Program-made: the position numbers and the translations under genes
The notes under the pieces: model-generated
Databases searched by the model: none
What the model saw: only the letters and a program-made list of their open reading frames with translations
What the model was told of the DNA's origin: nothing
DNA from: Malurus cyaneus samueli
Taxonomy: Eukaryota; Chordata; Aves; Passeriformes; Maluridae
DNA: 64,000 nt
Assembly (NCBI GenBank): GCA_009741485.1
Contig: CM019218.1
Location: 37,696,387 to 37,760,386, forward strand
Reading direction: 5' to 3'
Part shown: positions 1-13,279 of the stretch, in pieces
Layout: each line of letters opens with the position of its first letter
How positions within the stretch are numbered: the stretch's first letter is position 1

Positions 1-3000
1 GAGTAAATGCCATGTCCGGTCATGTCAGATCAGAAATAAGGCAGCTAAATGTTTTTAGCAAAAAAAAAAAAACAAATTAAAAGCAAGAGGGTTACTGGGA
101 GACACTTCATATTCATATAATTCTTCTACAAATTAAAGTTATACATATATGTTTAATAGACAGATTTACAAAAAATAAGTTTATAAGTCTGATAAACTTG
201 GAGACTTCCTGAGAAGATATTACAGAAAATTGGGAATACAAATGTATGTACTAACACATTACTGGTGACATAATTTAGGGAGACCTATTAGGAGAATGAG
301 ACAGTTTATATAGATGTGTTATTTTATTTATCACAAATGTTTCTGCACTAGATTTAAAAGACAGCTAAAGATTTACTGGGACCTGATATATAGGCTGGGG
401 AATTTTATAAAGCCATAAACAAAAAGGGAGCAGAAAGGAGAAACACATTTCAATTTTATATACACAGAACTGAGACTGGAACTAAATACAGAGCAGCAGA
501 ACAGTGGTCCCAAACAGCCACAGCTCTGTCACATGGGGGCCTGCTAGGTAACATATGGAATTGTTAGATGGAAAATGACCCACCAATTTTTGGCTTCAAT
601 AGAACTTTTTTCCCTATGGAGTAAGGGCAGTAACTAAATAAAAATTTGTGGAATGGGCTGAAGGATGCAGGTCCATATCTTATCGGAGCTGGTGCCTATG
701 TTCAAATGATGAATTAGTTTTGGCAACTGAATTTGGAAATTTATTGCTGTTTTTATTTTTCTTCAATGGAGGAAAGACTAGCAGTTGGAAAGGAAGCCTA
801 TAAATCTTAACATTAGAGAGGGGAAAGGGCAAGGTGTTTTACATATACACAGGGGCTAGACAAGAAACTGTTTTTTCTAGAGACAAAGAGCAATGTGCAA
901 CATATTTCTTTTGAGGGTTTTTCATTTACAGAAAAATAGAAAAAATATTCAGTGCACATCCCTTTTGTTCTTTTAATTCCAGGTATTATTAATTTTCACC
1001 GAAAAATCTGTAGGCATTTCAATAAGAATAAAAACCTATTGCTTCTTCTTGCAAAAAAAGTGATTGCAGATTTTTGCCAGAAAGCGGAAATGACAAAAGA
1101 AAGCAAACCTGTTTATCTCTTGGGAAGATGACACAATCAGAGTTTTTCTGGGATGAGAGGAGTTTGGGAATCACCTCACCCTTAGATGAAGAATCTGACC
1201 CAAACAGTGGTTTGTTACTGTCCACTATGGATCACAGATGGGGAATGCACAGTCCCCATGGGGAAACAGCCAAGTAGAACAAGGCTGCTGAAAGGGTGAT
1301 GGAAGCAGCACTTGTAAATGACAGAAAGTCCTGACTCCAGTTGAAAGTAGTCCAAAGAGCTCCAGCATGCATGGGAAAGAGCAAGAAGATGCCAAGATAT
1401 TTAACTGTCTCCATAAAACTTTCCATTGGCTATTTGCAGCGATTCCTCCTTTCCCCGGGCAAGATGAACAAAATTGCCTAATTAAGTCCACATCTTTGAA
1501 TGTCCCAATTAAACCAGCTCCTCATCTTCTTGCTGAGAGGCACCCTGCATTCCCTGATTGAAGCTGGTGGCAGCATTTAATGTGCTGTGCTGAGAGCTTA
1601 CAGCTAAAAGTTTGAAGCTCTGAGAATCTCTCCTATGTCCACAAACCTGGGATGGAGCTGGTAAGCAACAGGCTCTGGAAGGAACATGGACAGGTCAGTT
1701 TGATATGAGCCATTGAGGAAGTTCATAAACTATCTGGTAATAGCAGCAAAACAAGAAGCCCTCGAGGGGAATAGGGGCTGGCAGTCGCTTCAGGAGAGTT
1801 TTGCTTCTTACCTTGGCAAGCACAGGGGAAACTCCCTTCTCTGCCTCCTGTTTCCCTTAAACAAAAACAACCCCCTCAGAGCATTTTGGAAAGGAGTATT
1901 AGTGCCCTCAGATGGCAAGGCATTCTGCAACATGGGTCTGAGCAACTGCTTCCAAGACACAAATCCTCACACACACAGATCACAAGGACTCGAGTCCCTT
2001 TCATACCAAAGCAACTTCCTCAAGGGTCTTCCAAGATCGTTCTCCATTCCAAGGCCTAATGGAGCTGGAAACCTTCAAGGGATGAGGAAAGATGAATTTC
2101 TGCCAAAGACAAAGAGTCCCACTTCCTGGATTTTCAAGAGATCAAAACGTTTCAAGCTGCTAGTTCTGCAACTACACTGCCTTCACACTCCTTTTTCTTC
2201 AAGCCCCTAGTTTAAGAAGGGTTAGAGCAGTGGGAGGTGAAGGAGGAAGAAAAAGTACTGAAAGGAGAAAAACTGCTGAAAGATAATGCAATGACATTTT
2301 AGAAACCCAAAAACTGAAATTCAATATAATTGTACAATTGGAGTAAGGCAGGATCAAATATATCTGATTCATTACCTTAACTCTTGATTATCAAAGAGTC
2401 GAATCAGCACTCTCATACGTTGTGTGACTCATAGAAAAACAGTTTCAGCTTGAAAGTGTAGGATAATGGTGACAAGATCAACAGCTGATGACTCTGCAGC
2501 AGCCCATATAAGCTGTTCCTGTGTGATTTCCACATCAAGATCAGATCAGCTTGTGGCTGAGGTGAAGCCTTAGATCATGACAAGCTTTTTTTTTCCTGAT
2601 CTTACTTTTAAATCCAATCCAGAACCACTTGCCACATCAAGCTTCATGCATTTGCCAAAACCTTCACCAGCCTCTCTCTTAATAATACAAACCCTGAATA
2701 GATCCCCAAAACTCCTTTTAATCCCCAAGCTCTCCTGAATGTTTTCCAACCATAGCCTCACCTACGGCTGTCCTGACTAAATATCCATGGTTCTTCTTGG
2801 AACCAGCCTTCATTCTTGCCCTGTAGACAAGGAAAGGCAGAACAGAATGAGAAATCTTAATCCCAGCCCAAATTCCAGCTGCTTCTCTGGTGAAAAGACA
2901 CCAAGCAGTTCTGTCACCAGTAGCAAACTTCAAAACTTACGACTCTGTGCTCCCTCTAAAGGCTGGAGTTAGGAATAAATTTGCTCTGCACTAATTGTAT

Positions 3001-4320
3001 TCCCAGACCCATCTCAATAGGCAGCCGCCCCTACTCTAAGACCTCTGGAATTCAGCAGACCACTGTTAAGACCAGCATTAGGATTATGAGTAGAAAGTAA
3101 CGGAGCTCCTTTTGTTCATGAATTCCAGAAAATTGCACGAGCAGGCAGATAGGGCTTCCAGACTGGTGCTCTATTTTAGCCTGCAACACCAAACTCTTGA
3201 GCATGGGTTGACTTTACTTTTGGAAAAGAGGTACAGGCCATGACCAGTTCTTATCAAAGCTTGCAGAAGAACAAGAAAACAGCAAAATTCAAGAGTGCGA
3301 TTTAGAAGATAGAAGGTCTCAGCAGTTATGATGCAGCACCAGGGTGTGCAAGAAAAAAGAGAATGCAAATTGTTTGTACATAATAAAAGACTTCCATGGG
3401 TAGTAGAAAGAAATATGTCCAGTAGGATCCTGTGGCTTTGCAGGTACCATGTTGTGATAAAGCCTAGACCTAGGAAGGAATCAGACTGAGCTTCTGTCCC
3501 CCCTGATCAAGCAACAGAGTGCTGGTAGCAGGCTGACCACAGCTGCTGGTTTTCCAGGCACAGTCCTGCCTGGAGCATTGCTGTACCATGGGCACTGAGA
3601 TCACAAAGACTGTTCTAGAACCTTCTACCCAACTGGCACCAGAATGCTTTATTTACAGTTTATTTACTGTCGAAACCTAAGCCAGTAAATCGATTGACCT
3701 TCTCAACTCATTTCACTCCATAATCATCGCTTCTTTCTCTAGTGGTAGCTTTTTCAGAATACAGCAGTAAGAGGTGTTCTTAAATCTATTCCATCCCATA
3801 GCTAACATAAATGTAGCCATGCATTAATAAGAATTTCCAGTGCCAGAAGTTTTCCTAAACTAGAACCTTCTTGCATGCTATTCATCCTTTATTCTTAACT
3901 CATGTCTCATTTTATTCCAATGAGCAAGATGTTACTGAAGCCAAAGAATCCTGTCAACACCAGCCTTCATTCATTCCTGAGGAAAGGCTAAACACCAGCT
4001 TCAGCTTTTCTTGTCCCAGCTCTCACTGTCCTTGTAAGTAACTCTACAGAAAGTAAGTCAGGGCTGTTAGAATTGCATTCACACTTTATATTCATTCCTG
4101 TATTCATTCCTGTACACTGTGCTGTTCAAAATTCTGGATAACCATAAACCTGCTGCAGCATGTCAGGCTGCTCTCCTTGGCACGTCTCAGAGCAGCACTG
4201 CTATCTGGGCAGGTTTAGTCCCAACAGCACAAAAACAGGTTCTTGTAAGAAAAATGGGGCCAAATAATAAAGTTTTATTTGTACTTGCATGGATCCTAAC
4301 CATACCCTTCCACTGTCAGT
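1..4320. other. Downstream flank of CD82, no gene recognised
   Basis: I see no exon with plausible splice sites, RNA gene or recognisable transposon here. The longest open frame, about 165 codons at 1713-2210 on the plus strand, has biased low-information composition and no domain I recognise. A small direct duplication of a 12-mer (ATTCATTCCTGT) lies near 4090-4115. By vertebrate synteny this is the side expected to lead towards TSPAN18, but no TSPAN18 exon is visible. Confidence 0.6.
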
Positions 4321-4340
4321 GAGGCAGGCTTTCCTTTTGT
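4321..4340. repeat. Left copy of a ~20-bp direct repeat flanking the LTR-like element
   Basis: This 20-mer immediately precedes the TGTGG start of the LTR-like element. It matches 5344-5362 except for a short difference in the middle (GGCTTTCC versus GGGCTCC). The 8 bases at the left and about 9 at the right are identical. It looks like an aged target-site duplication, although it is far longer than the 4-6 bp that retroviral integrase makes. Confidence 0.45.
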
Positions 4341-5342
4341 TGTGGTTTGAACTGTGCTGAAAGCCAGAAAAAAAAAAAAACTGTACCCATGACATTCCCT
4401 CCCTTCCCCCCAAGGAGACGAGAGGAGAGGAAGCAGAGCCCAATTAACACGGGAACTTATGGCTTTGAGATAACATAACAATAATTGAGAGAAAGATACG
4501 TATGTGCTCCAGAGAATAGTCAGACAGGCTGCATAACTTAAGTTGCAAAATAGATTTATTACTACACACTACTAGGAATACTACGACACTGGGGGGAAAA
4601 CCGAGATAGGGATAAATTTACAAGGAGAAGAAAAATAAAATGGACATTTTAAGACACTTGTTATTCTTTCCGGGGACCAGTTTTTTTCAAGTCCCATCCC
4701 TCTCCACTCCCCCCCATGTTGTCCCTCACACAAAGGGGGGCAGGAATGAAAGTCTAACACAGATCAAAGCACTCAGTTGTTGTCCAAGCGTTGTAGGAGA
4801 AACATTCTTACAGCTCCAGCTGTGGGAGTTGTCTTTTCTGAGAATAGTCAGTGTATAACTGCTAATGGCAGGGAAAAGAAATTCCTTTACCTCGGAGGAG
4901 AAAAGAAAGAATGTCCTTCAAGGCCAAATCTGCGTTGATTTCAGCGGCGTGAGTCCGACTATCACAAACCCCCTCAAAAGGCCAGTTTTTTTTTTTTCTC
5001 ACAGCAAGATCGCTTTACTTTTCTATACAGGTCTCTCTCAATATGATGAAATAGTCCTTTTCAAGAACAACTTATCTTCTCCATGTTCGAGAACCACAGC
5101 AAGCACAGTAAGCCAAATCCCCATCTTCTCCTTACTGTTCTGTGATCTTTAGGTAGATACTAAAACTTCATGGTAACAACCTAAAACTAAACATGGCGGC
5201 CGCCCTATCTTGTTTTGAATTCTTTCTTAAATACTACATAATACACCATCACAGAGGTGTAACTAGCCTGTGCAATTAGCCCAGGCCTGATGGGCAGCCT
5301 GTCCATCAACCCAGAGCCAATGATGGATTGGCTCTACACACA
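4341..5342 (+). mobile_element. LTR-like element, putative avian endogenous-retrovirus solo LTR
   Basis: The block starts TGTGGTTTGA and ends ACACACA, giving TG...CA termini. It has C-rich and A-rich runs, internal CpG clusters (a GCGGCCGC near 5196), several AATAAA/TTTATT hexamers near 4555 and 4633, and a CCAAT near 5318. This fits avian LTRs beginning TGTGGTTT. No gag, pol or env frame, primer-binding site or polypurine tract is seen, so it would be a solo LTR. The right edge is set by the flanking repeat and is uncertain. Orientation is inferred from the TGTGG end only. Confidence 0.5.
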
Positions 5343-5343
5343 G

Positions 5344-5362
5344 GAGGCAGGGCTCCTTTTGT
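5344..5362. repeat. Right copy of the ~20-bp direct repeat flanking the LTR-like element
   Basis: This is the counterpart of 4321-4340. It lies one base after the terminal CA of the putative LTR. The two copies differ by about two substitutions and one indel, as expected for an old insertion. Confidence 0.45.
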
Positions 5363-7626
5363 TGGAGAAGAAGGAGGAAGCTTCTAGAACTTCCTCACAG
5401 CAGCCATCTGTGTGGTTTTCTCGGTCCCATCCCCCCACCACCGAAAAATCAGACCAAGTGAAACCATGACACCTTTACTGATGGAATCTGACAACAGCAG
5501 CTATAAGCACTACAAGCCTTCCAGTATCCTGAAACATGCCCTACTCTCAATCTTCTGGTCCTCAGCTTTTATTCTGACAGGAAACATCTCTGCATATTAT
5601 AAACCAAATACATGCTCTCATGTAGTCCTCTTCCTGCAAACAACAGTTAACAAAGTTCTTATAAGGTCCTGCTGGCACTGACAGGAGGATGTGGCAGAAG
5701 TTCTCTCAGCTTGGGAAAACAAAGGGTTGAGCGGGAAGCAGTTACTCTGGAGGTTTCACCATTAAGTCAGAAGCTAGCACCAAGCTGATGTCAGGGTAGG
5801 GACAGAGACTGCTCCCTCCCCTACTTCTGCTTTACCCTCCCCTTTGCTGCTGGAGCATAGGAGTCCTCAGCATGGCTTGTGAGGAATTCAAGAGCAGAGG
5901 AGGAGATCTCATTACCATTTTGCTGCCTACTAAAGAGTGAGACAATCGAGCTGTGGTAAAAAATAAATAGCTGTGTGCAATTACAAGAATCGCCAGACAT
6001 CTCATTTCATGTCAGGCAAGACTATTGCCTAATAGGAAGACAATATAATCCTGCTCTTGCCTCGCTCAGATGAGAGAGACTTGAGCTAACTAGCTTCCAC
6101 TACAGCCAGGCATGAAATTGCCAACTTTATTTTATGATAGCCATCTGAACAGTGATGTGCTCTCTGCATCTTCTCATCACATAAAAGCTGGTGTAACCAG
6201 CTTCACTAGTCAAACAAAGAGCAAGCTCCTCACTAACTGACCACAGGGATACTGAGGAAAATCTAAGAGAGAGCAAGAGAGGGTTCTCAAATCCCAGACA
6301 CACCTCTGCCCGGAGCCTTGGTCCCTGGTAGGACATCTTCCCAGCTCTGCTCACAGCTCACCGGTGGGATGGGATTCCTTGCAGCCAAGAGCCTGGACCC
6401 CACAGACTTCTGCAGCCCAACTTTCTCATCCAGTTTTGGTATTTGTTAGCCAAAGCAGGAGTTGCTGGGGACTCCAGGAAGAACCATCAAGCGTGAGAAA
6501 GAACATTCAATCTCAGTGTTACAGGAGGCAGGAGACTGTTTTCATAACATCTGTGGTGAATGTGTATAAAGCAATAGACAGACTGCCAATACTTGGAACT
6601 ACTCAAAAGGCAACTCTGGCAACCTCGCAGATTGTTTTATAAACAATTGGTTTCAAACTGATCCTGAAGTTAATGGGAAAGGGAACAGAGTCACTTAAGG
6701 ATAAAGGTGTTGTGGTTTCTGCATTCCCTGCTGGCTGCTTCCACAGCAGCAGCCCTGCACTGGAGTGATCACGCTCAGGCACAGAAGTTGTGTCCGTCCA
6801 TCTCACACTGCTGGCAAGAACCAACGTGGCAAACCCGGGCAGCTGAAACACAGCCACCTGCTGCCCTGCCTGCCTTGTAAGTCCTGGTCTCCTGGGAACA
6901 ACTCTTCCAGAGAAATCTGCTTCCTACATCCCCTCCAGAGCTGACTGCAACTCATCTCACTGCCCTTCATGGCCAGACCATGGCTTGGCATTTGCTCAGG
7001 AAGCCACCCTCCCTGGCCATGCTGGCTGGCTCCTGTCATTGCCTGGTCAGGGCAAACCCCACACCACCACTACCTGTCCCACACACCTCCCTTGGACTGC
7101 CAAGGCCTCCCCCTCTCCCTGGGCAGTTCCCTCCTATGAGCACACCTCACCTTCCAGAGGATCCCACACAGCCCCAGCCCACCTTCCACAGCTTCACACA
7201 GATACAGTACTCGTGCATTTCCACTTAGAAACACAACAAGACAAAAACCCCACCCTTCAAAACAACACCACACAGCCAGCCACACACAACAGCAGCAGCT
7301 GCATCATTTCAGGGTCTCCACCAGTCCCTCCCCATCCTCACAGCACCCAAGGAGACACATCAGCTTCCACCAAGCACCAACACGATGTCGGTGATGCACC
7401 TGCTGCCATGCAGGCTCTGAGGTCAAAGCCTGTGCAGAGCTGCCCAGGTGACTCCATAGGATGCACTGGTTGTGAGGAAAAGGCATCCACTGATTTCTCC
7501 AGGCAGCTTCTCTCAGACACCAGATGGACCCCCCTCAATGCTGCTCTGCCCTACTTTGTTCTGCAGCTCTGAAGGATTGCCCAGAGGGGTTTAGAGGAGC
7601 CTCTCCAAAATACAAAGTCCTCAGGT
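5363..7626. other. Intergenic, no gene recognised
   Basis: This holds a C/A-rich stretch at about 6980-7570 that happens to stay open for 195 codons on the plus strand. The translation is rich in Pro, Ser, Thr and His, has no recognisable domain, and runs straight up to a CR1 scrap. I treat it as a chance frame. Confidence 0.55.
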
Positions 7627-7762
7627 GTCAGTCTCTTTGCTCAAGTAAAAAGGGACAGGATGAGGGGAAACAGCCTCAAGTAGCACCGGGGAGTGGGGAA
7701 GAAAGGGGGTTATTTCGAATACTAGGAGAAATTTCTTGGCTGAAAGAGTTTGCAAGCATTCC
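7627..7762 (+). mobile_element. CR1 LINE fragment
   Basis: The stretch around 7662-7755 follows the CR1 3' region closely: a GGACAGGATGAGGGGAAACA block, then CCTCAAG, a GGGGAG run, an ATACTAGGAGAAATTTCTT block and an AGCATT. These are known from avian CR1 elements in this order. Both ends are lost, including the terminal short repeats. The coordinates are approximate. Confidence 0.75.
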
Positions 7763-10700
7763 CCAATCCATCCCACCTCAGAAGACCAGTACACCCTGGT
7801 TTTGGGTCACAAGTTTAGAATATGGCTTTATAATCCTATTTTGTTCAATTCCAAGTCTTTTACATAATGTTTACTATGAGGTAACCACTGAGAAAGCAGA
7901 AGAAATCCTTCCATCAGTAGTTACCATAAAAAATGCAGTTTGTTTTACAGGAACTTACACCCTCTAGGGAAAAATGGTTTTGCCAAAGTAATTCCCAACC
8001 CGTGCTTACCAGGATTAATTACAACATTGTATTAAAAGAACAACTTCTTTTCAAATACTTAAAGTATCGTGAAACAACCTCTGCCAAAATTAAAGGTCTG
8101 CACTGTGCTGTGCTATTGTTCCAGGCTGTCTGCCTGAGTTATACTATTCTGACATCATTTTGCAAGTTCAGTGCACAAAGCACATGAATGTACTATAACT
8201 TGGTTTTGACAGGACCTCACATTTCCACCCTAGTAAACCCTAAATGGTTCCCAGAAGCGCTGTGTAGAAAATAGCCATGAAGCACACTGGGTAAGCCATG
8301 ATCACATGCTCTGGGATTCTTGCTGTCTCTGAAGAACTTCCATATGTCCACTCTATAACTCTAAGGAGGGCAAAAAGAAGGAAAAAGTCTGGTGCACTAT
8401 CCTCTGCTCTCCAGCACTGTCACAACTGTGGCTTTAGAGCTGGTTACCTGACAGTGGCAGATGGATTCCAGAAGAACTGCAGACTAAGAACCTCCAGGAA
8501 AATTGTTTGGGTAAGAAAAGACAACGCAGAGAAGACTTAAGACAGAGATAATGCCTACAAAAGACACAGGATGGCAAAAGTCTGGCATTCTGGTGACATT
8601 GTGAGGATCTGGGGTCCTGCAGGAGCCCTAGGTCTGATGTAGGTCTGGAGCAGCAGTGTGATGGCCTCACTATGTTGTAAACCAATAGTTCCTGACCTGG
8701 GGAATACTCACAGAATGAAGAGCAATTATCAGGATAATCCCGGAGCTGCTGCCGTTGCTCAAAGAAAAATTTGAGAAGAAGAAGGAATGGGAGCTACTGG
8801 CATCTGGACACTAAAGTGGGAAGGAAATGCTGTTGTTTCCGAAAGATAGGATCTGTTGCAGCTACAGAAGTTGGTTTCCATACTTCCTGCAGAACTCTGG
8901 ATTGCCGAGGACAGAGGAGTTACTTTGTGATGCCATTCAGCAGTGAGAGGGTTATAGAAAAGACGAGACCAGAGAAAAATGTAGCTCAAATGTGTGAAAA
9001 TACCATCATACCCCATACTTGGGGCCTAAAGCAGGATTTTCCCTCTCAGATTCCATACCTCATAGAGCACCTACAAACTGTTTGGATGTTTAAACCCCTA
9101 TTTTAAATGGAGGTAATATTTTTGCCCAGAGACCTGAGAATAACTTTTCTCCAGGCACACAGCATCCAATATTCCCCTAATCCCTCCCCACAAAAGCCAA
9201 ACAGCACACAAACTCTGGCCAATTGTATTATTAGGAGCTTAGAGGAGAGAAACTAGAACATTTATACCTGTGAAAAGAAAGAATTCATGGCTGGGGTTAC
9301 ATAATTTACTCAGGAGAAGGCAATTTCCATGTCTGGCAGATTCCTACCACAAGGCAAAAAAATTGCATGCACTCTGCCAGCACACACCTGCTACGAATTG
9401 TGTATAATGGCTAAAGCACACTTAGTAGCTTTACTACCAACATTTTACTAATAGCTTTGGTTCACTAATTGCATTTTTTTTTGCTAAGGGCCTCTTGCCA
9501 GTTTACAAGTGTTTGAGGACTTCCACGCTAGTAGATTTTTACACTGACAAGCTTTTAGTATCAACTTGATTTAAGCTGTCATTCAGAGATCCTGGCTGCT
9601 GAGGTTTCTATGTAATAAAAGGCCAAGACTAGAGCAGAGTCTCAGAGGCTAATGGGACAGAGCCAGACCATGAATAATTGAGGATATGTTTTCCATTTAT
9701 GGCATTGGGTGGTAGCATTTGTGGGAATCTCAGGGTCCTCAGGCTTTTCAGCAGTGAACTCCTGTGGGTGCCTGTTCCTCACTTTCCCCAACAACGTCAC
9801 AGAGTCTGACACCACCACTTGCACTCTGTTCTTTGGCAGCCAGAAACCAGGATTTTCTGAAGTCTACCAAATTCAGCCTAAATCCTGAACAAAGCTGGCA
9901 GGGACCAGCCACACCAGCACACATGGGAGAATTGCAGGGAAAAGAACAGCTGCCACATGTTAAATTTGAGAATGTGCCATACAGAAAACAAGATGCATTG
10001 TGACCTATAGACTTACCCCCATAGCCACTCTAACTAATGCAATTCCTCTTCCCTCTCCAGAAGAAAAAAACACCTCATGGAAAGAATTATAGCAGCTCGT
10101 GAGTGCTTCATGATCACACAGAACGAGGAACGTCACCAGTTCATTACTGGGGGCCTTGCTTCAGGCCACAGGGCGGTCACAACTCTACTCTTGCAATATT
10201 AATTACTGGCCTGGGACAGCTCCTAGAGCAGCTTATTGGCTACACACAAAACACTTCCATGTGCTGAGCTTCTGCAGAGGCTGGCGCTGCAGGCTTCCCC
10301 AGACAAACACTGCAGCTCCCAAGAAGGCTGAGTGCTGGTCTGATTTCTCATTCCAGCTGCAAACCTTCACCTCTGCAGGAGCTGGGAGCCTGGCCCAAGA
10401 AGCAGCTCTCTTAAGGTCGGAGGACTTTCTTCCTGGAATCTTTTTTACATCAAATTTATAAGTATTAAACGCCCTCTTCTCCCCCACAGACTGACAACAC
10501 AAAGGAACAGAGGATGAAGGGAAACAGGAAAAAATGGGGACAAGGAAAAGAAGCATCATGAGAAGTTGCTCATGCTTGATTTCCAGAGCTAGCTAGAGCA
10601 GAAACACAAGAAAGAAACGCATCTCTCACAGTAGCAGAAGACTGGCAACAAAATAGCCAACTGTGCGCTTCTCTGAGAAAGAGAAGGGAAAATTATCCCT

Positions 10701-11655
10701 AATAATGCCCACCATGTTGCACAAATCCTTTACGAGGAGAATATATTTGCAATTACAAGTGACTTTAGCTATCCTGCTGCCAGGAGTAACTGGTACTAGA
10801 AGGAAATGATCAGTGTCATCCTCTCGTTCCCCGGGGACCAGCCCGGGCTGGGTTTTCTTGGTTGAACACCTCCCTCCAGTGGCCAAAGGCAAGAGGTTTC
10901 CACAGAGCTGGGGACCCAAGCTGGGGACAAGCATTTTAAATGTCCAGATGCACCAATAGGGTGCAGGATCTGAGGGAATTTTGAGATCTAGCTCATAGCC
11001 ACTTCTCAGTCGCTTAGCTGAGAAAAGCAAGAAGATTTATATATTTGGCCTACCTATTTCTCAAGAGTCTTTTTCAGTCAAGGCCAGTATGAGGTGACAT
11101 TAACTATAAAAATGGCTACCCAGCTTTCTTCCTTCTCTGCAGCAGGGCAGCGACTGAGGAACCTTTTTTTCAAATAGCAGCCTGGAGGCAGAAGCTGACT
11201 AAAGGTGAGAAAGAATTACATAGTTAAGCTAGCAAGAGCTGTATACACTGTGGGTATAGCAGCAAGTTGGTATGTTACCGGGATTAGTCCCCAGGGTTTA
11301 TGATTTTATACTGTGCAGATGGCGAAGATTTGAAGTGATATCTTCAAATACATGGCTTAGGAGATAGCAGGTAATTCAAGGAACTAGCACTCAGTCAGCT
11401 CACCCTAGACAAATATTCTTCATAAAATAAGACAAAGTTCACTCTAGAATACAGCCCAGAAAAGCTGTCACCTCCCTCTGCTGGGCAGTATCTTCACAGT
11501 CCCCACTGACCTCACACATGTGCCTCAGACCAGCTTTTTGACAGCCTTTTGATACCTTGAACAAACAAGATGTCAGTGATCTGCATGTAAAGCAGGAATG
11601 GGTGGAGAGGAAGTGAGGGGAAAACACTTCAATGCATAAGACATAGGCAGAGATA
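7763..11655. other. Intergenic, no gene recognised
   Basis: There is no supported exon, RNA gene or transposon. Open frames of up to 134 codons occur on both strands without splice logic or recognisable domains. The CD82 transcript is inferred to end at the right border, so any downstream GU-rich cleavage element lies around 11640-11660. Confidence 0.55.
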
Positions 11656-11674
11656 CACATTTTTTAGCAAAGTC

Positions 11675-11680
11675 TTTATT
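11675..11680 (-). terminator. CD82: Polyadenylation signal AATAAA of CD82 (candidate)
   Basis: The plus-strand TTTATT reads AATAAA on the minus strand. About 15-25 nt further along the minus strand is a TGTGTATCT GU-rich stretch, as expected downstream of a cleavage site. It is the first canonical signal below the stop codon. Confidence 0.55.
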
Positions 11681-13252
11681 ACAGAAATATTCACCCTCTA
11701 GACTTTTATATCTGTACATGCATGTCTCCCAGTAGGAAGATGTTGCTAAAAACAGACAAAAAACAGAAAAGGAAATCCAGAATGGGCTCCTTTTTACTCG
11801 CTGCTCAGCATTGGCATCAGTAACTGAACAAGAATCTTACAAATAAGAACACATTAGAGAGTAGACTTGGTGTTACAAAAGCTAGCAAGCTTCACTGCTA
11901 AGGGTGCCTTCTGCTACAGCAAAGGTCAGCTTGAGGGATCTGTGCAGGAAGGGGCAGATATCTCAGAATTGCAAAGCCTTATCAGACCTCCATAAAAAGC
12001 AGTTGCCCAGTCATAGCTCCTCTCCCCAATCACGGCTCTGTCCAAAGATGAGGAAAGGGCAGAGACCCGCTGCTGGAGCCCTGATCCCCCGCACCAGCCT
12101 TTCTTCCCAGAAGGAAAACTGAGTTAGGTAGCTAGTGAAACCACTCCTTGGAACTGCTACTTGGGTTATTACTGCCTGCCCTACCCCTGACAGGAGACAG
12201 TCCTGGAACCACCTCTGTAAGGCAAAGGCTCCATCACCAAGTACCTGGTAACAGGTCCCTGGCAAGGACCATCCACTTCTCCCCCGTGCAGCTTCTTGAT
12301 GTCAGGATGATTGTACCAAGTGTAACAGCAGGAAACTGCTGTGACAAAAACACCTCTAAGAGCGAGGATTCCCACCCAGCTCTCTTAGGTAAGAAGTCTG
12401 GGCGTTGCTTCACATGCATTTCCTACTTTCTTTTGGTCTACACCACTCCTTGCTGCTGGCCACTGGCTGAACAGAGCAAACAGCCCAGAAACCTGCAGCC
12501 TGCACAGCTGCAGAACCTGCTACTTGTCTGCTGCAGTGCTGGCACTTGAGGCAGAACTCAGGATGCAGCCATGGCTCCAGACCACAGTGGAGTCAGAAGA
12601 ATGGACAACTGAAATAAAAGCAACTTATCTTTGCATCCAAACTACAGAACCTGTACTGGGCACTGACAGCAGTGGTATTTCCAATATACAGTATCAGCAA
12701 TCCAGTCAGATCCCTCCATACTCATATCTAAACCCACAGATAACAAATTTTATGTTCATAAAGGAGCAGGGGAAGAATCAAGTTAATTGTAACCTCTATA
12801 AAGTTGGCAACCCAAGAATGGAACCAGCAGAGCCAGCCTGGGGCTGAGTCCACACTATGCAGCTATCTCTGAAGTACCTCCAAGCTGACAGGAGCCAGCA
12901 AAGCAGAGCTACAGGGAGAGGGAGAGGAAAAGGTAAAATGGGAGAAACGTGTTAAGTGTCAAAACCAAAACCCAAGGGATCCATTTCAGAAGCGGCTGAG
13001 CACTGCCACCACAATCTGCCCGTCACACCAGGAATAAGTAGGTTGGCTTGGCTCCCTCCCTGTGGCTTCTCATCATGCTCAAAGGGAAGAGCTCCACTGA
13101 AGGCAAGGCATAGCTGACTCCAGAAACAGGAGAAGCGAGTGTGACTATTTCAGATGAGAACCTAGGCTGGAAGATGCACGGTAGGAGCCGAATCAGGTTA
13201 ACTGCAAGGGAGGAGAAGGCCTATGAAGCGTGACTAGTTACCACCACAAGTC

Positions 13253-13279
13253 AGTGAAGCAGTGAAGCAAGTGAAGCAC
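13253..13279. repeat. Short tandem AGTGAAGC-type repeat in the CD82 3' UTR
   Basis: Three near-identical copies of an 8-9 nt unit (AGTGAAGCA) lie head to tail. It is a simple repeat inside the inferred 3' UTR. No function can be read from it. Confidence 0.7.

Noticed and set aside
1713..2210. 165-codon plus-strand open frame
   Set aside because: No domain or homology I recognise and no promoter or splice context. The length is within what chance gives in this window.
6985..7572. 195-codon plus-strand open frame
   Set aside because: Low-complexity Pro/Thr/His/Ser composition in C/A-rich DNA, no recognisable domain, no splice context. It runs up to a CR1 scrap.
1..11655. Exons of the neighbouring tetraspanin TSPAN18
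   Set aside because: Expected further downstream by synteny, but no CCG-bearing or tetraspanin-like membrane exon is found here.
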